Position numbers and translations under genes: made by a program. From Betaproteobacteria bacterium Ga0077526 (GTDB lineage: Bacteria; Pseudomonadota; Gammaproteobacteria; Burkholderiales; Ga0077523), in contig LNDV01000015.1 in assembly GCA_001464765.1 (NCBI GenBank), positions 1-64,000 of the forward strand: DNA of 64,000 nt, written 5' to 3'. Shown in pieces: positions 18,715 through 26,734 of this stretch. The notes below the pieces were generated by a model, which worked only from the letters and a program-made list of their open reading frames with translations, was not told the origin of the DNA and made no database searches. Positions within the stretch are counted from its first letter, which is position 1; each line of letters begins with the position of its first letter.

Positions 18715-19365
18715 TCAGGCCCTGCCGAGTCGCTTCACATACTTCGGCACCGGGACGGTCTCGGGCAGACGATCGTCCGGAATCGGTGTTCCCGCCTTCA
18801 GCGCAAGCGGCAGCACGCCGGCCCACACCGACATGGCGTAGTCCTCCTCGTCGTCCATCGGCGGGCCGGTGCGCACCTTGGCCGAGGCCTCCGTCACCGG
18901 CAGACGCAGCACGGTGGTGGCGTTCAGTTCCTTGCGCGACGGCCCCCGGATCTCCGCCCACCGGCCGCGAAGAATGTGTTCCGAGATGACTTCCAGGGCG
19001 TGGAGCTTCTCGTCGCCCGTCACCAGCTCCGCCGTGCCCAGCACCACCACCGACCGGTAGTTCATGGAACTGTGGAAGCCGGAACGTGCCAGCACGAGGC
19101 CGTCCAGCAGCGTCACGGTCAGACAGAGCGGCACGCCGCCGGAAAGATGCTTGAGCGTGCGGCTGACGGCCGATCCGTGAACGTAAAGCGTTTCGCCATC
19201 GCGGCCGAACGAAGTCGGGATCACATACGGCTGGCCCTCGACGGCGAAGCCCAGATGGCACAGAAAGCTCGCGTCCAGGATGGCTTCAACGGCCGGCCGG
19301 TCGTAGTGTGCCCGCTTGGGCAGGCGTCGTACCGTCGTGCGCGGAGTCTTCAGGGCCATGGGCAT
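18715..19365 (-). CDS. FMN-binding pyridoxamine-oxidase-like (split-barrel) protein
   Basis: 216-aa protein of the pyridoxamine 5'-phosphate oxidase-like split-barrel family, closest in pattern to the NimA/'5-nitroimidazole antibiotic resistance' branch: 'AHYDRPAVEAILDASFLCHL', 'GQPYVIPTSFGRDGETLYVH', 'VTLLDGLVLARSGFHSSMNY', 'RSVVVLGTAEL'. It likely binds FMN, F420 or haem; the substrate is unknown. Its 5' end overlaps the 3' end of the RnfD-like gene by about 80 nt. Met3 (19359) is an alternative start. Confidence 0.85.
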   Translation of the reverse strand: MPMALKTPRTTVRRLPKRAHYDRPAVEAILDASFLCHLGFAVEGQPYVIPTSFGRDGETLYVHGSAVSRTLKHLSGGVPLCLTVTLLDGLVLARSGFHSSMNYRSVVVLGTAELVTGDEKLHALEVISEHILRGRWAEIRGPSRKELNATTVLRLPVTEASAKVRTGPPMDDEEDYAMSVWAGVLPLALKAGTPIPDDRLPETVPVPKYVKRLGRA

Positions 19366-20302
19366 CTCTCAGGGATGGTCTCGGAGTTCCCGAAACATAG
19401 CGGGTTCCCTGCGCGGCGTCACGTGGGGAAGGCTCGCGGCCCGACGCCGCATCCGGGCGGGTCACCCATTGGAATCGCTCCGCGGGAAACAACCGGTCGA
19501 GCAGGACGACGGCCGGTACACAGAGAAACAGCGCCCAGAGGAGGCCGTTCGTCCGGAACAGGACGAACTGCCAGAGGAAGGCGACGCCCGCGACGAGCGC
19601 GGCGTGGAACAGGCGGGCGCCGCGGTGCGACGGCGTCGTCATCGGATCGGAGATCATGAAGAACGCGAAGAGCAGGAGGGCGCCGTTGCCGAGGTGATGC
19701 AGGAACACCGTGACCGGCTGTCCCAGCAGCAGCACGCGAGTTGCCACCAGCCCGAGATAGCAGGCGAGGAACATCCAGCTCACCGCCCAGCGGTGTGCCT
19801 GTCCCGTCACGACCGTGCCGAGCATCACGAACCACACGGCTGCCGCGAGGTCATGGCCCCACTGTCCTGCGGACACCCAGGTGCCGGGAAGCAGACAGAG
19901 TGCGCCAACGACGCCGAGGTTGGCCGGATTGAAGACGTGCCGTCCGCGAACGCGCAACGTGAACTTCGACGCCATCGCCAGAGCCGCGACGAGCGGATGG
20001 ACCCAGAGGGAATCCGCACGAAGCAGAATCGAGAGGCCGAAGCAGGTGACGACGGCGCTCAGGATGCTGCCGTTCGGCACGCGGAGAGTCCGCAGCGCCA
20101 GCGCCTGCGTGGCGAGACCCGCGAGAAAGGCGAGAGCCATCTGTTCCCAGCGCAGGCTGAAGTCCCGCGCAAAGACGCCCGTACCGAGCAGCGCCGCGAG
20201 GAACAGGATCTGCGCGACCCGGGCGTCACGCGGCAGCTTCGCTCGCAGCCAGGCCACGCTGCCATGCATCCGGCTCGCAGCGGTTGTCACGGCGATGGCC
20301 AT
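19286..20302 (-). CDS. RnfD/NqrB-like integral membrane protein, not in an Rnf operon
   Basis: 338-aa polytopic inner-membrane protein, about nine to ten helices, resembling the RnfD/NqrB subunits of Na+/H+-pumping ferredoxin- or NADH-quinone oxidoreductases. The core 'RGRHVFNPANLGVVGALCLL' matches the conserved FNPA segment. I do not see the S/D-G-A-T motif that carries covalent FMN in RnfD/NqrB, and no other Rnf genes are present. The start is ATG at 20302 in a TGATG overlap with the DUF2330 stop. The last 27 or so residues are hydrophilic and run into the PPOX-like gene. Role unknown; probably works with the DUF2330 protein. Confidence 0.8.
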   Translation of the reverse strand: MAIAVTTAASRMHGSVAWLRAKLPRDARVAQILFLAALLGTGVFARDFSLRWEQMALAFLAGLATQALALRTLRVPNGSILSAVVTCFGLSILLRADSLWVHPLVAALAMASKFTLRVRGRHVFNPANLGVVGALCLLPGTWVSAGQWGHDLAAAVWFVMLGTVVTGQAHRWAVSWMFLACYLGLVATRVLLLGQPVTVFLHHLGNGALLLFAFFMISDPMTTPSHRGARLFHAALVAGVAFLWQFVLFRTNGLLWALFLCVPAVVLLDRLFPAERFQWVTRPDAASGREPSPRDAAQGTRYVSGTPRPSLRDAHGPEDSAHDGTTPAQAGTLRPAGR

Positions 20303-21675
20303 CAGTTCCATAGCCGGCGCCACCAGTTCCGCTCGTTCTGTCCCCGGGTGGCCAGCGACATCTTCGATCGGATGTCCCGCAATTCCCAGCCGGTGAGCGT
20401 TGCGAGGCGTGTGGCTTGCTCTTCCTCGCGCGCCCGGACCTCACGCAGATAGCTCGCGGCCATGGGGCAGGCGTTCGGCGTGGTCGGAAACGGATGCCGC
20501 AGCACGAACCTTGTCTGGAACGTCCGTCGGTCTCCGGTCTCCTGGAAGACAAGGTCCTCCGGGAAGGTCTCGGGCGTATACCGGACGTGCAGTCTCGTGA
20601 GCATCACGGACCCGTCGATCGGGGCGGCCGCAACCGGGGGTCGGCGTCTCGGGAATGCGCGACTGGCCGGTTCGGCGCTTCCCAGCCAGAACACGCCCGC
20701 CTTGCGCAGTTCATCCGGCGTCAGCGGTGTGTCGGCGCACGGGTCGCACCAGCTCATGTCCCAGAAGTACTCCGTGAAGACGACCCGATGGTCCTCGGCG
20801 CTGGCGGTCCGATCAAAGAGTGCGCGGTACACCTCGCCGAACTGGTTCCGCGTGAACAGCGGCAGTTCGACACCGGACGGCATTCTGACGGTGCGGTAGT
20901 TGGTGGTCTCGACGCGTCCCTTGCGCGTCAGCACGAAGGCGATCAGATCCTGCGGCCCGCGGCTGTTCAGCATGCCCAGCCGGATCGGCAGCATGAATTT
21001 CGGGCTTTCGAAGGCGAACTGGAGCGGGCGCAGCATGGTCGAACCGGCGTTCGCGTGGATATCGAGATTTACCCTCGCCACGAAGAACTTCATCTCCTGG
21101 CGCACGTAGGGTTGGAGCGCCTTTGCGGCGCCGGCGGGTAACCGATAGCCGTTTGCGGTCAGCCAGGTCTCGAGTCCGTTCGACTGTGCAGCCGAGAGAA
21201 TCGCAATGTCGTACTCGCCGACGGTGTAAGTGGCTTCTACCGTGACGCCGAGCGCTGCATCCGACCGGGGCGCGACGGCAGAGGCCATGGCAGGAGCCGA
21301 GAACTTCCGCATCGACAGCATCTCTCCGATCTCGGGTCGTCTCTCGCACGGATCTTCGTCGTAGTACTCTGCCAGGCGGGGAGCGCTGAAGGCGTCGAGG
21401 CGATCGAAGACGGCGGCGTCGCCGATGTGGATCTGGTCTTGCGACAGAACCTGCGGCACGGGCACCACGAGTGCGAATTCCTTCGGGTCGCCACTGTAGT
21501 CGTTGAGCATGCTGATCACCGTGCGGGTGTCGTCGCGCACAATGATCACCTTGGATGCGGAATTGAACAGCTTCGTATCTGCGCGTCCGACATAGAACCC
21601 GCAGAATGCTTGGGTCGTGGCGGCGACAGCGAGCAGCACGATGGCGATGAGCCAACGGAAGATTGAGGGAATCAT
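20302..21675 (-). CDS. DUF2330 exported protein
   Basis: 457-aa protein with a signal sequence (MIPSIFRWLIAIVLLAVAAT then TQAFCGF) and the DUF2330 pattern: 'AFCGFYVGRADTKLFNSAS', 'VIIVRDDTRTVISMLNDY', 'FALVVPVPQVLSQDQI', 'RLAEYYDEDPC'. Four or more Cys follow ('SWCDPCADTPL', 'NACPMA'). The family has no known activity; members are exported and often sit beside RnfD/NqrB-like genes. The start at 21675 has GGAAAG about 8 nt upstream; the Met five codons earlier has no ribosome site. It overlaps the RnfD-like gene (TGATG), suggesting a two-component membrane unit. Confidence 0.85.
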   Translation of the reverse strand: MIPSIFRWLIAIVLLAVAATTQAFCGFYVGRADTKLFNSASKVIIVRDDTRTVISMLNDYSGDPKEFALVVPVPQVLSQDQIHIGDAAVFDRLDAFSAPRLAEYYDEDPCERRPEIGEMLSMRKFSAPAMASAVAPRSDAALGVTVEATYTVGEYDIAILSAAQSNGLETWLTANGYRLPAGAAKALQPYVRQEMKFFVARVNLDIHANAGSTMLRPLQFAFESPKFMLPIRLGMLNSRGPQDLIAFVLTRKGRVETTNYRTVRMPSGVELPLFTRNQFGEVYRALFDRTASAEDHRVVFTEYFWDMSWCDPCADTPLTPDELRKAGVFWLGSAEPASRAFPRRRPPVAAAPIDGSVMLTRLHVRYTPETFPEDLVFQETGDRRTFQTRFVLRHPFPTTPNACPMAASYLREVRAREEEQATRLATLTGWELRDIRSKMSLATRGQNERNWWRRLWN

Positions 21676-21745
21676 GAAGGGACTTTCCATCGGATGGGCG
21701 ATGCGAACTGAAACGGAGGCAACCCGGAAACGGGGTTCGAGCGCG

Positions 21746-22198
21746 ATGCGATTTTTCGGAAGCGTCCGGGCAGGTACCGGCGCGTGTCTGGCGTGGTGCC
21801 TGGTGTGTTTGGCGGCGCAGGCAGCTGATGCGGTGCTCGCCGACATGAAGGCAGTCCGCGCGGAGTGGGGTCTCCCTCAGGCCATCCGCTTCCGCGATGG
21901 CGGCGTGGAAGTGTGGGAATACCACCGCAAGGTCACCAGAAATGGTGCCTGGCGGTATGCGTTCGATCCCGCCGGGAAGGTCCTGTCGGTCGAGAGGATC
22001 CGCACCGCGGAGGACGTCGCCGCCATCGTCGTGTCGGAGACCCACGCCTCGGAGGTCGTCGCGTTGCTCGGTTCACCCGATCGGATCGTGCCGGACGGGG
22101 AAGGGGTGAGGTGGCAGTTTCAGTTGCCGCAGGGCGGCACGCTGGTGCTCGGATTTGCGGCGGGCAAGATCGTCTCGACGAAGACGGTGATGCCATGA
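21746..22198 (+). CDS. Small exported protein, paralogue of the next gene
   Basis: 150-aa protein with a Sec-type signal (MRFFGSVRAGTGACLAWCLV then CLAAQAADA). The mature part has 'WGLPQAIRFRDGGVEVWEYH' and 'WRYAFDPAGKVLSVERIRT', then 'EVVALLGSPDRIVPDGEGVRW', resembling the SmpA/OmlA-type fold (a repeat of 'G-x-P' plus 'WEY' strands) without clear membership. The next gene encodes a protein with the same layout. The ATG overlaps nothing; start choice (21746) rests on the signal peptide, and the ribosome site is weak. It is divergent from the DUF2330 gene. Confidence 0.7.
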   Translation: MRFFGSVRAGTGACLAWCLVCLAAQAADAVLADMKAVRAEWGLPQAIRFRDGGVEVWEYHRKVTRNGAWRYAFDPAGKVLSVERIRTAEDVAAIVVSETHASEVVALLGSPDRIVPDGEGVRWQFQLPQGGTLVLGFAAGKIVSTKTVMP

Positions 22199-22692
22199 GG
22201 TCGGCATGGCGTGCGATCGCCGTGGTCCTGCTCGCGGGGTCTTGCCTTTCTGCGGGGCCGGTCCAAGCAGAAGCGTCGAAGGCGGAGGCGCAGAGCGTGG
22301 CGGAGGTCGTGCGCCGGCAGGGTCAGCCGTCGGTGGTCTGGTTCGACGCTACTGGCCGGGAGGTGTGGGAGTACGGCAGCAACCCCTTTCGATTCACCGG
22401 GCTGCGATTCGTCTTCGACGATCAGGGCAGGGTCGTCTACAGTGAGGAGACGCGTCAGGAACGGGATATCCGGCGGATCATCGCCGGTCAGTCGGACCGA
22501 CAAGACGTGCGCGAGATTCTCGGCGAGCCGGCGCGGCTCTTCGTGATTCGCGGCGAAATGCATTGGGAATGGGCTGTTTTCTGGCTCGCGCGGATTCCTC
22601 ATCGACTCGTCATCCAGTTCGATGAGCGGGGCGTTGTGAAGGATATTGGTAAGTACCGGCTAACCGTGAGGGGTAGCGGGGTGGCGAACTGA
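22195..22692 (+). CDS. Small exported protein, tandem paralogue
   Basis: 165-aa protein with a cleavable signal (MRSAWRAIAVVLLAGSCLSA then GPVQAEA). The mature part repeats the pattern of its neighbour: 'QGQPSVVWFDATGREVWEYG' and 'LRFVFDDQGRVVYSEETRQE', then 'DVREILGEPARLFVIRGEMH' and 'WAVFWLARIPHRLVIQFDER'. The ATG overlaps the preceding stop (ATGA), so the two are co-translated. No catalytic motif seen; an outer-envelope or periplasmic role is inferred from the signal only. Confidence 0.72.
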   Translation: MRSAWRAIAVVLLAGSCLSAGPVQAEASKAEAQSVAEVVRRQGQPSVVWFDATGREVWEYGSNPFRFTGLRFVFDDQGRVVYSEETRQERDIRRIIAGQSDRQDVREILGEPARLFVIRGEMHWEWAVFWLARIPHRLVIQFDERGVVKDIGKYRLTVRGSGVAN

Positions 22693-22822
22693 AGGAAGCC
22701 CAACCCACGTTCTGGCGCCTTCCAGAGGGGTTCGCCAGAGAGGGAGAGGGCAAAAAAAGTTGCCTTACCCTCTAGGAATTTCCGGGCATTTTGTTAAGCT
22801 TTTGATACGTCAGCAAAGAATA

Positions 22823-22935
22823 TTTGCGGTTCGACCCTTCAGGAATCCTGACCCGGGCCGCAAATAAAAGCAGGTCTCCTCCCCCCGCTAGGGGGTTTCT
22901 AGGGCAACCCCTCCATAGGTTGCCCTAATTTTTTT
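22823..22935 (+). ncRNA. Candidate structured small RNA with its own terminator
   Basis: In order on the plus strand: hairpin 1 (TTTGCGG 22823-22829 with CCGCAAA 22858-22864, containing an inner TCAGG-AAT-CCTGA hairpin), hairpin 2 (CCCCC-GCTA-GGGGG, 22882-22895) preceded by a CTCCTCC anti-Shine-Dalgarno-like stretch, then a rho-independent terminator. The AT-rich sequence just upstream (TTGTTA at 22791, AATATT near 22819) could hold a promoter but spacing is poor. No known family was recognised. It could instead be the trailer of the gene ending at 22692. Confidence 0.45.
22901..22935 (+). terminator. Rho-independent terminator
   Basis: Perfect 9-bp stem AGGGCAACC (22901-22909) / GGTTGCCCT (22918-22926), 8-nt loop, followed by AATTTTTTT. 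Only the plus-strand side has the T-run. It ends the candidate small RNA and any read-through from the paralogue pair at 21746-22692. Confidence 0.88.
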
Positions 22936-23062
22936 CTGGAGCCGCTTCGGTTCCGCGAACTGTCGTGTCCTCCCGGACGACCCACATCGCCTCGCGCGAA
23001 CACAAGTGACTGATATGCCGGTTCTAGTTCCGGCGATCCCACGTTGTTCCCCCCGAAATCTC

Positions 23063-23611
23063 TCAGGAGTCGACGCCCTGGTTGCGCGTCGGCGCGTGCT
23101 TGCCGAGCTTGCGCTGCAGGGTCCTGCGGTGCATCCCGAGCGCCCGGGCGGTGGCCGATATGTTGCCGGCATGCTCGGCCAGGACCTTCTGAATGTGCTC
23201 CCACTCCAGCCTGTCCACCGACAGCGGGCGGCTGGGGACTTCCTCCTCTTCGAGCGATGGCGAACCGAACGCCGCGACGATCTCGTCGGCGTCCGCGGGT
23301 TTCGCGAGGTAGTGGGTCGCTCCCAGCTTGATGGCTTCCACGGCGGTGGCAATGCTGGCGTAACCGGTCAGAACCACGATCCGCATCGAGGCCGATATGG
23401 CCCGCAGTTCCTCGACGAGCGTGAGGCCTGACCGGCCGGGCATGCGCAGATCGACGACAGCATAAGAGGGGGTGTTCTCGCCAAGGTAGTTCAGCGCGGC
23501 ATCCGCCGAATGCCGGATTTCCACCTGGAAGCCGCGACGCGTGAGTGCCCGGGAGAGCACGTCGCAGAACACGTCGTCGTCGTCGACCAGGAGCAGGGAG
23601 GACGAGGTCAC
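23063..23611 (-). CDS. regA: Redox response regulator, RegA/PrrA/ActR family
   Basis: 182-aa response regulator. The receiver domain shows 'LLLVDDDDVFCDVL' (acidic pocket), 'YAVVDLRMPGRSG' (phospho-acceptor Asp about residue 54), 'VVLTGYASIATAVEAIKLGA' and 'YLAKP'. The short C-terminus is a Fis-type helix-turn-helix: 'GNISATARALGMHRRTLQRK', the hallmark of the RegA/PrrA/ActR family controlling respiration, energy metabolism and redox balance. It begins with GTG at 23611, overlapping the kinase stop (GTGA). Confidence 0.93.
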   Translation of the reverse strand: MTSSSLLLVDDDDVFCDVLSRALTRRGFQVEIRHSADAALNYLGENTPSYAVVDLRMPGRSGLTLVEELRAISASMRIVVLTGYASIATAVEAIKLGATHYLAKPADADEIVAAFGSPSLEEEEVPSRPLSVDRLEWEHIQKVLAEHAGNISATARALGMHRRTLQRKLGKHAPTRNQGVDS

Positions 23612-24879
23612 GCGGGGTGGGTGATGAGTGCGCCCAGGGGAAGTTCGAGGCGGGTGCAGGCCCCGCCTTCGAGGCGATTGGTGAGTGTGACCCGCCCGCC
23701 GAGGCGTTCCAGGGCGGCGTTCGCGATCATGAGGCCGATGCCGTGTCCGGGTCCTTTGGTACTGGTCGGTGCCCGGCCGGCGCGCGCCAGCACCCGCCCG
23801 GGAACGCCGCTGCCGGTGTCGCGGATCTCGACCGCAAGACTTTCTGCGGACCACGAGCCGACCAGCTCGATCCCCTCCTTCGAGGCGTCGGCGGCATTGT
23901 TGAGCAGGGTCACCAGCGTGTGCCGCAACGACTGCTCGGCGAGGATGCGCGGCGCGGGTTGGGGGCCGTCGAAAGCGATGGCGATTTCCACACCCGGGCG
24001 CAGTGCACGCCAGTCGTCCAGTGTCTGCGCGAGGAAGGCGTCGACGGCTTCGGACTTGCCGCTCTCGCCCCGGCTCTGGCCGGCTGCCGCCACCAGATCG
24101 GAAATGATGTTCTTGCACACGCCCACCTGCTGGCGCATCCGTTCGAGATCGGTGCAGAGGGTCGGATCGTCCTGGCGGTCCAGTTGCAGTTCCCGGAGGG
24201 AGATGGCGAGTGTGGACAGCGGCGTGCCGAGCTGATGGGCGGCCCCGGCCGCGAGCGTCCCGATGGCGAGGACATGCTGGTCACGCAGCGCACGCTCGCG
24301 CTCTGCAGCGAGCTGGCGGTCGCGGTCCCTGAGGGTGGCGGCCATGCGCACGACGAAGTAGGCAATGATGCCCGCCGAGAGCGTGAAGCTCACCCACATC
24401 CCGAACACGTGCAGATCAAAATCCGTGCTGCCATGGTGCAGATGGGGCAGGGGTACGAAGAAAAATCCCAGCAGCGAGTAGCAGACGAATGTGGCTCCGG
24501 CCATGGTCCACGCGGCCCGCGCCGGCAGAATCGTGGCGGCGATCACGAGGGGGAGCAGGAACAGCGACACGAACGGGTTGGCCCAGCCTCCCGTGAGGTA
24601 GAGCACGCCGGTGAGGGTGCCGGTATCGACCAGTAGATGGACGAACAGCTCGCGGTCTCCAACCGGCCGCCGCTGCCGGACGCGACGCCATGTCCAAAGG
24701 TTGAGCGCGGTGGCGGTTGCCAGGACCGCGCCCAGGGGAACGAGAGCGAGCGACTGCTCCAGCCAGACGGTAGCGACCCCGATAGTGCCGGCCATGGCAG
24801 CGAGCGCCACCCACCGCAGCAGACACAGACGGTGAAGATTGCGACGAGAAGCTGCCGTAACGTGTTGAGAATCCTGCAT
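23608..24879 (-). CDS. regB: Redox-sensing membrane histidine kinase, RegB/PrrB family
   Basis: 423-aa kinase with about six membrane helices (residues 20-180). The quinone-binding GGWANPF is at residues 97-103. The H-box is 'AAGAAHQLGTPLSTLAISL' with phospho-His about residue 215. A Cys at about 255 ('QQVGVCKNIISDL') aligns with the redox-active Cys of Rhodobacter RegB. The ATPase N- and G-boxes are seen in 'LVTLLNNAADAS', 'IRDTGSGVP' and 'GPGHGIGLMIANAALERLGG'. It senses quinone-pool and thiol redox state and phosphorylates RegA. It is divergent from the AraC-type gene across 206 bp. Confidence 0.93.
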   Translation of the reverse strand: MQDSQHVTAASRRNLHRLCLLRWVALAAMAGTIGVATVWLEQSLALVPLGAVLATATALNLWTWRRVRQRRPVGDRELFVHLLVDTGTLTGVLYLTGGWANPFVSLFLLPLVIAATILPARAAWTMAGATFVCYSLLGFFFVPLPHLHHGSTDFDLHVFGMWVSFTLSAGIIAYFVVRMAATLRDRDRQLAAERERALRDQHVLAIGTLAAGAAHQLGTPLSTLAISLRELQLDRQDDPTLCTDLERMRQQVGVCKNIISDLVAAAGQSRGESGKSEAVDAFLAQTLDDWRALRPGVEIAIAFDGPQPAPRILAEQSLRHTLVTLLNNAADASKEGIELVGSWSAESLAVEIRDTGSGVPGRVLARAGRAPTSTKGPGHGIGLMIANAALERLGGRVTLTNRLEGGACTRLELPLGALITHPA

Positions 24880-25085
24880 TCGTTCCTTTCTCCTCCCCGG
24901 ATTCTAGCTGGCCATCCGCGGTTCTGGGGTGCGACAGATTGTCGCGGGCGCGCCATCGGGAAGTCGGGAATTCGTGAACATATTATTGACTCAAGTTTGA
25001 TATCCCTGTTACACACGCGACCAGTACAGTCAAGTCGCGCTTCATACCGGACGGAAGATCCGATGCATTGAAGCGCCGTTGTGCC

Positions 25086-26303
25086 ATGTACGCAAAAAAA
25101 CCAGTCGTCAACAAATGCGGACCACAGATCATGACCACCAGCAGCTTGGCCGCCCCTCAGGGCGGAGACCTCACGTCACCAGCGTCGAGAAGTCAGGACG
25201 CGCCTTCCTCCAATCCCAGTCGCAGTCCAGAACCTGAAGGCGCGGCGCGCGTCTCCCCGGCCTCCGTTCATACTGCCAAGGCGCTTGATTTCATGGCTGC
25301 CGAAGACGGTTTCCAGGACCGCGGACGCAGCAACGAGAACGCCGACAACGCTCAGGTCATCCAGGTTCGCACCAACGATCCGCAGCGGCTAGCCCGGCTG
25401 TACGCCTGTATCGACCAGACCTACGTGCAGTTGTCGAACGGTCCTTTCCGTGCCGATGTGGAGATATTCCAGGCCGGCTGCGTCTCGATCTTCCGGGAGC
25501 AGATCAGCCAGTCCGTGGAAGTGCGGGGCCGGCTTGTGCACGACGCGTACGCGCTGTTCCAGCCGGCATACACGGGCGAGCACGGCACCTTCGGCGGCCA
25601 TGCCGTGGAAGAGGGCCATGTCCTCACCGTGAAGCCGAGCGCCGATCTGTGGTGGGTGTCGCCGCGGCGAGCGGATGGCGTGGGCCTGCTCTGTTCTGCC
25701 GATGCCCTGCACGAGTTTGCGTCGCGTCGCGGACCGGCCGCCCGCAAGGCCCTGGCGAACATGACGCCGCTGCTGCGTCGGCGTCCTGAGATGATTGCCT
25801 CGATCCGCCAGTTCTGCGTGCAGACCCTGACCGAGGCGCGTGAGAATCCGAAGCTGCTCAACTCACCGGAGGCCCTTGCGGCGATCCGCGATCGTGCGAT
25901 GAGCATCATCCTGGATGTCGCAGCCGAAGGAGTCGATCCTGTGCGCCGCGGCCGTCCGCGGGAGACTTATGCCCCGCTGCTGAAGCGCGCCCGGGAAATC
26001 ATCCTGGCAGAACCCGATGCGGTGCTGAGCGTGACCGAACTGTGCGCGCGTCTCGGCGCGGACCGCCGCGCACTGCACTATGCGTTCGAGCATGCGCTGG
26101 GCGTCAATCCGAGCATGTATCTCCGTTGTCTGCGGCTCGACGGCGCCCGCCGTGATCTGCTCAATGCCGACCCTGGCAACTGCAAGATCGGCGACATCGC
26201 CGCACGCTGGGGTTTCTGGCACCCCAGCGCCTTCAGCCAGCACTACCGGTCGATGTTCGGCGAGCTGCCGTCGGCGCAGCTCGGCAAGGGCCGCTTCGGC
26301 TGA
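25086..26303 (+). CDS. AraC-family transcriptional regulator
   Basis: 405-aa DNA-binding protein. The first 80 residues are Ser/Pro/Ala-rich and look disordered; a sensor region follows ('VIQVRTNDPQRLARLYACID'...'RADVEIFQAGCVSIFREQIS'), then a C-terminal double helix-turn-helix: 'VLSVTELCARLGADRRALHY' and 'IGDIAARWGFWHPSAFSQHY'. The layout is like EutR and other AraC members with a non-cupin sensor. The ATG at 25086 is favoured over a TTG at 25068; Met at 25131 is also possible, as no strong ribosome site is visible. It ends at a terminator (26329-26360). Confidence 0.85.
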   Translation: MYAKKPVVNKCGPQIMTTSSLAAPQGGDLTSPASRSQDAPSSNPSRSPEPEGAARVSPASVHTAKALDFMAAEDGFQDRGRSNENADNAQVIQVRTNDPQRLARLYACIDQTYVQLSNGPFRADVEIFQAGCVSIFREQISQSVEVRGRLVHDAYALFQPAYTGEHGTFGGHAVEEGHVLTVKPSADLWWVSPRRADGVGLLCSADALHEFASRRGPAARKALANMTPLLRRRPEMIASIRQFCVQTLTEARENPKLLNSPEALAAIRDRAMSIILDVAAEGVDPVRRGRPRETYAPLLKRAREIILAEPDAVLSVTELCARLGADRRALHYAFEHALGVNPSMYLRCLRLDGARRDLLNADPGNCKIGDIAARWGFWHPSAFSQHYRSMFGELPSAQLGKGRFG

Positions 26304-26328
26304 TCCATCCCGAGGGAAACCCCCTGGC

Positions 26329-26360
26329 GTAACGGCACCTCAGGGTGCCGTTACGTTTTC
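26329..26360 (+). terminator. Rho-independent terminator of the AraC-family gene
   Basis: Perfect 11-bp stem GTAACGGCACC (26329-26339) / GGTGCCGTTAC (26344-26354), loop TCAG, then GTTTTC. It lies 25 nt after the regulator stop, and separates it from the converging ridA gene. Confidence 0.85.
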
Positions 26361-26363
26361 TGG

Positions 26364-26723
26364 CTACGACCCTTTCTTCGCCGCCACCACTCGGATCTCC
26401 ACCTTGTACTTGGGCGCGGCGAGCTTCGCCTCCACGCAGGCCCTCGCGGGTGCAGCGCCTTCCGGCACCCACGGATCCCACTCGGCGTTCATCGCGTCGT
26501 AGTGTGCGATGTCGGAAAGCCAGATCGTGGCCGAAAGCATGCTGTTGCGGTCGCTGCCAGCTTCCAGCAGCAGAGCGTCGATCTTGGCGAGGATGTTCCG
26601 CGTCTGGGCACCGGCATCTTCCGGGACCGGCTCGTCGGCGACGATGCCGGCGAGATACACGGTGTCTCCGTGGACGACGAGTTGCGACAGACGTTTACGT
26701 ACGTGACTGCGTTCGATGGTCAT
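26364..26723 (-). CDS. RidA/YjgF-family enamine/imine deaminase-like protein
   Basis: 119-aa protein of the RidA (YjgF/YER057c/UK114) family: 'LSQLVVHGDTVYLAGIVADE', 'AQTRNILAKIDALLLEAGSD', 'LSATIWLSDIAHYDAMNAEW' and 'APARACVEAKLAAPKYKVEI'. The Arg in 'PARACVEA' is the conserved substrate-binding Arg of the family. RidA hydrolyses reactive 2-aminoacrylate-type enamines; other members have different roles. The ATG at 26723 has AAGGAG six nt upstream. It follows the Nramp-like gene by 11 nt. Confidence 0.92.
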   Translation of the reverse strand: MTIERSHVRKRLSQLVVHGDTVYLAGIVADEPVPEDAGAQTRNILAKIDALLLEAGSDRNSMLSATIWLSDIAHYDAMNAEWDPWVPEGAAPARACVEAKLAAPKYKVEIRVVAAKKGS

Positions 26724-26734
26724 GACGGGCTCCT

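Larger units (their letters stand above)
22693..23062. other. Convergent intergenic region, AT-rich, with several hairpins
   Basis: A 370-bp gap between converging genes with lower GC than its surroundings. It holds an imperfect hairpin at about 22739-22776 (AGAGGGAGAGGGCAA against TTGCCTTACCCTCT), a structured block at 22823-22895 and a strong plus-strand terminator at 22901-22935. No protein-coding frame looks real. The block may be a small RNA gene. Confidence 0.6.

Noticed and set aside
24980..25015. TTGACT with a possible -10 element upstream of the AraC-type gene
   Set aside because: The -35 box is good but the sequence at 17 nt (TTACAC) is a poor -10, so I do not list it as a promoter.
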